NCBI GenBank assembly: GCA_022616395.1
Contig: JAKEEV010000981.1
Span: 1 to 13,398 of the forward strand
Length of the DNA: 13,398 nt
Direction of reading: 5' to 3'
Source of the DNA: Planctomycetia bacterium
GTDB taxonomy: Bacteria; Planctomycetota; Planctomycetia; Gemmatales; Gemmataceae
Part shown: one piece after another, positions 1 to 5,386 of the stretch
How the letters are laid out: the number at the start of each line of letters is the position of its first letter
Numbering within the stretch: position 1 is the first letter of the stretch
Translations under genes and position numbers: made by a program
Notes under the pieces: model-generated
What the model saw: the letters and a program-made list of their open reading frames with translations, nothing else
Databases searched by the model: none
What the model was told of the DNA's origin: nothing

Positions 1-45
1 AATTTCTTGGCATCCGTTTCAACAAGTTACTCCGCAACTTGACCG

Positions 46-104
46 GGGAGGGAAATTGAGATGCCCAGGAAGACTGACGGCGAGAAGATCGACGAATTGG
101 AAAA
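46..104 (+). other. Shine-Dalgarno, ATG start and out-of-frame 5' end of the small coiled-coil gene
   Basis: GGGAGG at 46-51 lies nine bases before an ATG at 61. This is a much better initiation site than the GTG at 129, which has no proper ribosome site. The frame from 61 reads MPRKTDGEKIDELE and then leaves the frame of the downstream ORF. Switching frame by -1 within the A-run at 101-104 gives KIDELE followed directly by KLVAILGERVSHLL, a smooth continuation. One A missing from an original A5 run would explain this. Ribosomal slippage on GGAAAAC (99-105) is a weaker possibility, because its first three bases are not identical as in a canonical slippery heptamer. Confidence 0.6.
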
Positions 105-128
105 CTTGTCGCGATTCTTGGTGAGCGT

Positions 129-473
129 GTGTCGCATCTGCTTCAGAGTCTCGCGAACATGACCGAGGCTCACGAGACTGCTGAACAGATTGCGAGAGAT
201 GCGAATCAAGCACTCAACGATCTGCGCCGTGAACATGAACGGGACACCGCACTCCTCAAGCGCGATTTGGAGGAACTTCGGCGCTGGGCAGACAAGAACG
301 GTACTTCCGAGATCAAGGCCGAACTGGGGCGCTTGACGGATCGAGTGACGAAAGTGGAAACCGCACAGGAGAAAGTCAGCACTCGTGCGTGGTCGGTGGT
401 TCCCAACATCCTCGGAGCGCTCGTCAGCGGCGTGATCGCAGCGCTCGTCGCGTACTTCGTCGCTCGCAGGTGA
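129..473 (+). CDS. Small coiled-coil protein with C-terminal membrane anchor, probably the downstream part of a frameshifted gene
   Basis: Function is not recognised. The readable frame gives 114 residues. Most of it is charged and helical with heptad-like spacing (about residues 1-85, rich in Glu, Arg, Leu and Ala), so a coiled coil is likely. Residues about 88-111 form one hydrophobic helix ending in Arg-Arg, which suggests a tail-anchored membrane protein with the coiled coil in the cytoplasm. The GTG used here is only the first start in this frame. The natural start is probably the ATG at 61, which has a strong Shine-Dalgarno; after correcting one base in the A-run near 102 the protein would be 137 residues. 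It ends 12 bases from the stop of the convergent [2Fe-2S] gene. It may be a pseudogene, a sequencing error, or expressed from an internal start. Confidence 0.55.
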   Translation: MSHLLQSLANMTEAHETAEQIARDANQALNDLRREHERDTALLKRDLEELRRWADKNGTSEIKAELGRLTDRVTKVETAQEKVSTRAWSVVPNILGALVSGVIAALVAYFVARR

Positions 474-485
474 CCCACAACTCCT

Positions 486-836
486 TCACTCTCTCTTCTC
501 GCTCTCTTTCGCGTCCGGGAGTGGTTCAGCGCCTGGTGGTGGGGTGCCGTTGCCGGCTCGAACGTAATCGGCACGCAGAGCCGCGTACTCTTCTGGCGAA
601 AGCACCTCGAGCGTATCGTCTGGTGTGGGCGATCCCGCACAGCCCGCGCAGCCTGTTTCCGCTACTCCCTGACGGAAGATTTGCTTCAAGAACGGAATGC
701 ACCAGCCGCAACCGGTCCCGGCCCCGCCACACATCGCGAGCTGGCTCGGCACCTTCGGCGCGTTGAGCCGCACCCAGTTCACGAGCTTTCGCCTCGAGAC
801 GTGGAAGCAGTAACAAATCTTGTCGTCCAAGTTCAT
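486..836 (-). CDS. BFD-like [2Fe-2S]-binding domain protein
   Basis: A 116-residue protein. Cys8-x-Cys10, then 32 residues, then Cys43-x-x-Cys46 in a GTGCGWC context matches the bacterioferritin-associated ferredoxin (BFD-like) [2Fe-2S] motif, CxC-x(31-32)-CxxC. Family members bind one [2Fe-2S] cluster and serve in iron release from bacterioferritin or as domains of larger redox enzymes. Here the domain fills residues about 6-60 and stands alone. An extra Cys36 and a CAGC pair at 63-66 follow the family cysteines. The C-terminal third is acidic and proline-rich and probably disordered. No signal peptide is seen, so it should be cytoplasmic. The ATG at 836 is the only good start before the CxC, though the ribosome site is weak. 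The gene is divergent from the channel gene. Its partner is unknown and no bacterioferritin gene is visible. Confidence 0.85.
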   Translation of the reverse strand: MNLDDKICYCFHVSRRKLVNWVRLNAPKVPSQLAMCGGAGTGCGWCIPFLKQIFRQGVAETGCAGCAGSPTPDDTLEVLSPEEYAALRADYVRAGNGTPPPGAEPLPDAKESEKRE

Positions 837-878
837 CGCGAGTCGTCCGAATAACTTGATAGAGCCGATGCGGGTCTT

Positions 879-940
879 TCAGAGCCGCGACCGTCAGGGA
901 GCGGTGTTGGTGAAGCGCTCCCTGACGGTCGCGGCTCTGA
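879..940. repeat. Perfect 25-bp inverted repeat in a divergent promoter region (family 2)
   Basis: Arms at 879-903 and 916-940 are perfectly complementary around a 12-base loop. The core CGCGACCGTCAGGGAGCG recurs, with one G to C change compensated in the other arm, in the hairpin at 8135-8221. It lies between the divergent [2Fe-2S] and channel genes, about 68 bases before the channel ATG. No T-run follows either arm, so it does not look like an intrinsic terminator. It is most likely a small mobile or REP-like palindromic element. Confidence 0.85.
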
Positions 941-1007
941 TTTCCCGTTGCTACTCTAGTATTATCTGCACAGTGGACCGCGAACCGCAACGGAAGAAAG
1001 GTTCCAC

Positions 1008-2927
1008 ATGGAACGCCCGGTGGTACTCTGCGGGCTGGGTCGGGTCGGCTGGCGCGTGCTCGATTCGCTCCGAGCCGCCGGTGTGCCGGTCGTCGTGGTG
1101 GATCTCAACACACTACCCGACGATACCCGCTTGAACGGAGCAAAAGCGGTCAAGGGCGACTGCCGCCGAGCAGAAGTGTTGGAGCAAGCGGGAGTGAAGG
1201 AGGCCCGCGGGGTCGTCATCGTCACTTCAGACGATCTGGTCAACATCTCCGCGGCGCTTGTTGCCCGAAGACTCAATCCGCATGCGCGACTCGTAGTGCG
1301 GATGTTCAACCAGAATCTTATCACGCACCTCGCCGGCGCGGTGAAGAACGCCGTGGCTCTGAGTGTCTCCGCGCTCACGGCTCCCATGCTCGCTCTCACC
1401 GCCGTGACAGGAGATGCGCTCGGCGCATTCAAACTGGATGATGGCCCAAGACAGATTTCCGAACTTGTCGCGACTGAAGGCTCGGAACTGATCGGCCAGG
1501 CCATCGCGAAACTGGCCGGCGAACACAATCTCGTTCCTCTCGTCTACATCCCCGCTGTCGGCGAACCGCAACTGCTTCAGGCCGTCAAGAGTGACACCGC
1601 GCTTGCTGCTGGTGATCGGCTTGTGGTGTGCGGGCCACCCAGGGCGCTGATTCGCCTCTTACAACGGCTTCGCGGAGACTTGTTGGCGGGCGTTCAGTGG
1701 GCCAGCGCTCTGCGTCGATGGCTACGCACCGCGCGGCGAACGCTGCTTGAAGTCGATCTATCGGTGAAGATCATCACGCCGGTCCTCTTTGTGACGATCT
1801 TCGTCAGCGTGTTGATCTTCCGCTACGGCTTCGACGCAAGTTGGGGCGATGGGCTTTATCAAACAGTAAACGTGGTCGCCACCGGAGACGAGTTGCACGG
1901 CGAGAATCGCCCCGAATGGGCGAAGATATTCCTGAGCATCCTGAAACTCGCCGGTGCGGCTCTTGTCGCCGGGTTCACCGCCATTCTGACGAACTACCTC
2001 ATTCGCGCCCGGCTCGGTGGAGCGCTCGAAGTGCGCAGAGTGCCGGACGGCGGGCATGTCGTTGTGTGCGGACTGGGAAACATCGGTTATCGGTTGGTGG
2101 AGGAACTCACCGCGATGGGAGAGAAAGTCGTCGCCATCGACAAGGTCACCGAAAGCCCGTTCATGGCGACCGTGCGCAGAAAGGGAGTGCCGACTTTCGT
2201 CGGTGATGCCACCGTGCCGGAAGTCTTGCGGCAGGCACGCGCGGATTCCGCCAAGGCCGTGATCGCGGCCACATCGAGCGAACTGGCGAACATCGAAATT
2301 GCTCTTCTGGTGCGCGAGATGAACCCCAAGCAGCGCGTGGTGGTGCGGCTAATCGATCCGCAGTTCGCGGAGGCCGTTCGAGAAGCCGCCAACATTACCA
2401 ACGCCATGTCGGTCTCAGCGCTGGCGGCTCCCGCGTTCGCCGCCGCGCTCTACGGCGACCGCGTGCAGACACTCATTACCGCCGCGGATCGTACGCTGGT
2501 CGTGGTCGATTTCGTGGTCAACGACGCGGAGGATTATCTCAATGGACGATCCCTCCGCGCGCTGGTTCTTGACTACGGCTTGCTCCCGATCGCGCTGAAC
2601 CACCGCGACCTCAACGACCTCCGCGGCTACCGACTGAAGGTCGGTGACAAGCTTGTCGCGGTGACCGAACTGCACGACCTCGAACGGCTCCAGCGATTTC
2701 AGAAACCGCCCGCGAACTGCCGGGTCGTCGTGGAGGTGTTTCCAGTCACCGCAAAGGAAGCGCTCATTCCGCTCGTCCGGACAATCCGCCACTGCTCGAA
2801 CGAAGAAGCGGACGCGGCTCTGGGAACTGTGCCGTTTGTGCTCTCCGAAGGGCTGACTCGCGGAGAGGCGCAAGAATTGGCCGAGCAACTCGAACGCGAA
2901 AAGGTGACCGTGCGAATCGAAGAGTAG
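1008..2927 (+). CDS. RCK-2TM-RCK ion channel-like protein (TrkA-N domains) with L7/L12-like C-terminal domain
   Basis: A 639-residue membrane protein. Residues 4-135 form a TrkA-N/RCK Rossmann domain (GLGRVG at 9-14, acidic Asp32), followed by a TrkA-C-like stretch at about 142-212. Two membrane helices (about 252-273 and 306-332) flank a pore-loop-like segment at 281-295. Residues 350-480 are a second TrkA-N domain (GLGNIG at 355-360, Asp378), with a second TrkA-C at about 490-560. RCK domains gate potassium channels or transporters in response to nucleotides or ions, so a gated cation channel is likely. The filter position reads VVATGD rather than TVGYGD, so potassium selectivity is doubtful. 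Residues about 572-638 resemble the ribosomal L7/L12 C-terminal domain. The ATG at 1008 follows AAAGG at 997-1001. The stop codon is the first three bases of a family 3 repeat. Confidence 0.85.
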   Translation: MERPVVLCGLGRVGWRVLDSLRAAGVPVVVVDLNTLPDDTRLNGAKAVKGDCRRAEVLEQAGVKEARGVVIVTSDDLVNISAALVARRLNPHARLVVRMFNQNLITHLAGAVKNAVALSVSALTAPMLALTAVTGDALGAFKLDDGPRQISELVATEGSELIGQAIAKLAGEHNLVPLVYIPAVGEPQLLQAVKSDTALAAGDRLVVCGPPRALIRLLQRLRGDLLAGVQWASALRRWLRTARRTLLEVDLSVKIITPVLFVTIFVSVLIFRYGFDASWGDGLYQTVNVVATGDELHGENRPEWAKIFLSILKLAGAALVAGFTAILTNYLIRARLGGALEVRRVPDGGHVVVCGLGNIGYRLVEELTAMGEKVVAIDKVTESPFMATVRRKGVPTFVGDATVPEVLRQARADSAKAVIAATSSELANIEIALLVREMNPKQRVVVRLIDPQFAEAVREAANITNAMSVSALAAPAFAAALYGDRVQTLITAADRTLVVVDFVVNDAEDYLNGRSLRALVLDYGLLPIALNHRDLNDLRGYRLKVGDKLVAVTELHDLERLQRFQKPPANCRVVVEVFPVTAKEALIPLVRTIRHCSNEEADAALGTVPFVLSEGLTRGEAQELAEQLEREKVTVRIEE

Positions 2928-2950
2928 GACAGGCATCTTGCCCGTCGTGG
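2924..2950 (+). repeat. Family 3 repeat starting at the channel stop codon
   Basis: The element begins at the TAG stop (2925-2927) with TAGGACAGGC, followed by ATCTT and a degenerate right arm GCCCGTCGTG. The consensus from the other copies is TAGGACAGGC, a five-base loop ATCTT, then GCCTGTCCTA, a 10-bp stem. No T-run follows. Confidence 0.7.
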
Positions 2951-2952
2951 AG

Positions 2953-3064
2953 AATCGGAGCCGGAAGTGTCAGCGACGGGCTTTCTCTTCGCTTTGCGCC
3001 GGTTCGTGTGTCCGTCGCTGACGCTTCCGGCTCCGATTGTGTTCCGTTGCGACTTCCGGCTCCG
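2953..3064. repeat. Family 1 inverted repeat between convergent genes, with a third partial copy
   Basis: A 27-base arm at 2953-2979 pairs with 3012-3038, with one G-T type mismatch. A third, shortened copy of the right arm lies at 3044-3064. The core is CGGAGCCGGAAGCGTCAGCG (left arm has GTGTCA). The element lies between the convergent 3' ends of the channel and di-haem genes, where it could act as a bidirectional 3'-end hairpin, although neither side has a clear T-run. Confidence 0.85.
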
Positions 3065-3069
3065 AGAAA

Positions 3070-3093
3070 GAGACAGGCATCTTCCCTGTCCTA
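3070..3093 (-). repeat. Family 3 repeat starting at the di-haem gene stop codon
   Basis: Read on the minus strand, the TAG stop of the di-haem gene (3091-3093) opens TAGGACAGGG, then AAGAT, then GCCTGTCT. This is a hairpin of the same family as the one at 2924, with the loop in the complementary orientation. Confidence 0.7.
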
Positions 3094-5121
3094 CTTCGTC
3101 TTCTCCAACTCGTCCTTGATCCACTTCACTGTGGCGTCGAAGTCCGCGGACTTCTTCGTGCGGAACTGGTCGAACTCGATGGCGTCTTCGGGAGGCATGT
3201 CGCGATCCACCTCCAGACGCTTGAGCAAGCGAGTCAACACCGCCTGCCGCTTCTTCGCATCGGTGAACTTCACCCACGCTTCGCGTGCGTTCTTGTCGAA
3301 TGGGTCGAAGTCGAGTTTCGGAATCGGATTGAAGACGACTTTCCCCGGTCCACGCACATCGTGACAGCGCAGACATGCCGTAGTTGCGATAATCGGAGGC
3401 TCGCGTTCTTCCTTGCCCGGCACCGGAGCAACATTTGGTCCGCTGGCATACTCGCGACGAACAAGCTGGAACTCGTCGGTCTTGTGAGCTTTCAGAATCA
3501 GGTTCAGCCCCTTCAGGAAACGGTCCTTGAAGTCTTCGCGGTCGGGGATGTCACCCACGGAGAGCGCATCGGCGAACGCCGGCCCGCTGAACAGATCCTT
3601 CGCGATCTTCGCGGGCGTCTCCTTCGGCTTGTTGATCCGCCCGGAAGCCTCGGAGAGCTTCTCGGAGAAGAACGTCCGGTCGCCCTCGGTCAACCCGATG
3701 ACGCGAGCCATCGCCATCGCGTTGACCGCAACCGATGGCGTCCGCGGCACGGGAGCCAGCGCTGGAATGAACGCCTTCGGATTACTCGGCTGGTGCTTGC
3801 TCGGTATTCCATGATCGCCAGTGGTTCGCCGGGTGTCGTATTCCATCACCTTCTGTTCATCGCCACTCCAGACGATCATCAGATGTGATTGCAGAGTCGG
3901 CCCGCTCCCCCAACCCCCCGGCGAGAAGGTCTGAATGTTCTTGAGAGTGCCAATTGAGCCGGACGGGTTGAAATCGACAAGCGTACTGGAACTGGTCTTG
4001 TGAACGCTCCGCCAGTAGTCGACAAACGTTGAGTAGTTAGCCGAGAACTCCAGATTGAGTTCCGCCTTGACCTTGTCATTGGTCTTGTCCAGTTCACCCG
4101 GAGCCACAATCGCGCTCAGGAGGACGACCACCCCCCGCCGACCATCGGCGGTGCGAGCCATGTAGCGGAAGACTTCGCGGTCTCGAATCAACTCCGCGCC
4201 CAATCTCACCCCCGCATCGACCGCCGGCCCCTGAGGCACGAACACCGACATTCCGTCGAAGGTTGCCCCACGCGCGTTATTCGTCAGGAAGCCTGTATCC
4301 AGCCGTCGCGGTTGACCGAGATCGATGTTAATCGCCACCTTCATCCCGTCGGGACTCATCGCGATTAACCCCGCGTTGGGCAGTTCGAGCTTCTTGGCCA
4401 CCGCGGCTCGCACCATGTCGTTGTGCGTGGTGTTCGACCACGGGCCTTGCCCCAAAATCGGCCCCTTGTTCTTGTGGCAACTGAAGCACCTCACGCCATC
4501 CACGAGCTTGATTTGGGGTTCCACATCGTTGCACTCGATCACGCCGAAGTCGAACTTCTTCCTGCGGCTATTCCACGAAATGAACTCGATGGTCTTCACC
4601 TTCAGTTTGCCGTCCACCTTCTCCATGTTCGCCGCGAGGAACAATCGCCCTTCGAGGTTGGGTTTGGTCAGTTCGTTCGTGTTGATGGGCGCGAGCATTG
4701 GGCCGTTTGCGCCTTCCACCACGATGAAATCCTTGGGATCAACGTCTTTCGCTCCGGCGAAAGGCCCCTTCAGAAGAGCCGGGCGCTGAGTGATAACCAC
4801 TCGCGGGTTCGACAAGCCCGTGTGAAGCGCGACCGCGGAGAACGTGACCGGCAGTTGCGCGAACTCACCGAGTTTGTCGAGAGCCTTGACAAGTTGCTCG
4901 CCGTTCTTGGGCACCTCGTTGCCGTTTGCTTCCAGCACAAGACCGATGGCCGTGCCGGTGTAAACCGATTTCGGTGGTTCCCGCTCTTCTTCAAAGGAAG
5001 CTGGCGCTCCCGAAGCAGAAGCGGAATCGAAGGGAACAACGAGCGCTGCTCCGATTGTTGCAAACGCCAGCAGAACCGCGAACTTGCCGTAAACAGTCTT
5101 CTTGCCGTAAGCAGCCTTCAT
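3091..5121 (-). CDS. Secreted di-haem c-type cytochrome-like protein
   Basis: A 676-residue protein. An N-terminal signal peptide (basic start, hydrophobic residues about 14-30, small residues SASASGA at about 33-39) sends it out of the cytoplasm. Two CxxCH haem-attachment motifs are present: CFSCH at 212-216 and CLRCH at 583-587. After the second, PIPKLDFDPFDK and the segment DMPPEDAIEFDQF (641-653) recall the distal part of planctomycete cytochrome modules, where a Met before Pro-Pro is a possible axial ligand. The roughly 370 residues between the haem sites match no domain I can name. The electron donor or substrate is unknown; a periplasmic redox enzyme is an inference. The ATG at 5121 follows GAGGG with a five-base spacing. 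Codons YGK are repeated at the N-terminus by a 9-base direct repeat. The gene follows gyrA on the same strand but is separated by 245 bases and a terminator. Confidence 0.75.
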   Translation of the reverse strand: MKAAYGKKTVYGKFAVLLAFATIGAALVVPFDSASASGAPASFEEEREPPKSVYTGTAIGLVLEANGNEVPKNGEQLVKALDKLGEFAQLPVTFSAVALHTGLSNPRVVITQRPALLKGPFAGAKDVDPKDFIVVEGANGPMLAPINTNELTKPNLEGRLFLAANMEKVDGKLKVKTIEFISWNSRRKKFDFGVIECNDVEPQIKLVDGVRCFSCHKNKGPILGQGPWSNTTHNDMVRAAVAKKLELPNAGLIAMSPDGMKVAINIDLGQPRRLDTGFLTNNARGATFDGMSVFVPQGPAVDAGVRLGAELIRDREVFRYMARTADGRRGVVVLLSAIVAPGELDKTNDKVKAELNLEFSANYSTFVDYWRSVHKTSSSTLVDFNPSGSIGTLKNIQTFSPGGWGSGPTLQSHLMIVWSGDEQKVMEYDTRRTTGDHGIPSKHQPSNPKAFIPALAPVPRTPSVAVNAMAMARVIGLTEGDRTFFSEKLSEASGRINKPKETPAKIAKDLFSGPAFADALSVGDIPDREDFKDRFLKGLNLILKAHKTDEFQLVRREYASGPNVAPVPGKEEREPPIIATTACLRCHDVRGPGKVVFNPIPKLDFDPFDKNAREAWVKFTDAKKRQAVLTRLLKRLEVDRDMPPEDAIEFDQFRTKKSADFDATVKWIKDELEKTK

Positions 5122-5281
5122 GATCGCCCTCGGGGCTTCAGGGCAGTCGGGACTCTATTCTCAACGCACCAACGAGCCGTTCGTTGACGGAAAGTGATGG
5201 AAAACGCGATCGAGTGAAACTATCTTGCCGCGCTGAGAAGGTAGAACAACAAGGAACGGAGCGTGCGGAATTGCTTGCGCG

Positions 5282-5343
5282 AAAAATCGGAGCCGGAAGC
5301 GTCGCGACGGGTTTTGAGTATCGCGACGCTTCCGGCTCCGATT
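5282..5343 (-). terminator. Likely intrinsic terminator downstream of gyrA, built from a family 1 inverted repeat
   Basis: Arms at 5285-5307 and 5321-5343 are perfectly complementary over 23 bp with a 13-base loop. On the minus strand the stem is followed by a T-run (the A-run at 5282-5286 on the plus strand), as in a rho-independent terminator. It begins 23 bases after the gyrA stop. The arms are family 1 repeats shortened by three bases (GTCGCGA in place of GTCAGCGA). Confidence 0.75.
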
Positions 5344-5359
5344 AAATCAAGATTCAAGA

Positions 5360-5386
5360 CCGTCGCTTACGCTTCCGGCTCCGATT
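5360..5386 (-). repeat. Family 1 repeat copy overlapping the gyrA 3' end
   Basis: A single 27-base copy of the family 1 repeat covers the last six gyrA codons and its stop. On the minus strand, the consensus GCGTCAGCG reads GCGTAAGCG here, and the changed base creates the TAA stop at 5367-5369. The paired copies lie just downstream at 5285-5343. Confidence 0.85.

Noticed and set aside
941..965. Promoter for the channel gene with TATTAT at 960-965
   Set aside because: No convincing -35 box at a normal distance; the AT-rich hexamer alone is not enough.
1863..1890. Standard potassium channel call for the 639-residue protein
   Set aside because: The filter lacks GYG, so only a channel-like assignment is supported.
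3037..3888. 283-codon open frame on the plus strand starting in repeats
   Set aside because: It starts inside the family 1 repeat and lies opposite the di-haem gene; no supporting ribosome site.
4423..5187. 254-codon open frame opposite the di-haem gene
   Set aside because: Shadow frame; the opposite strand has a signal peptide and two CxxCH motifs.
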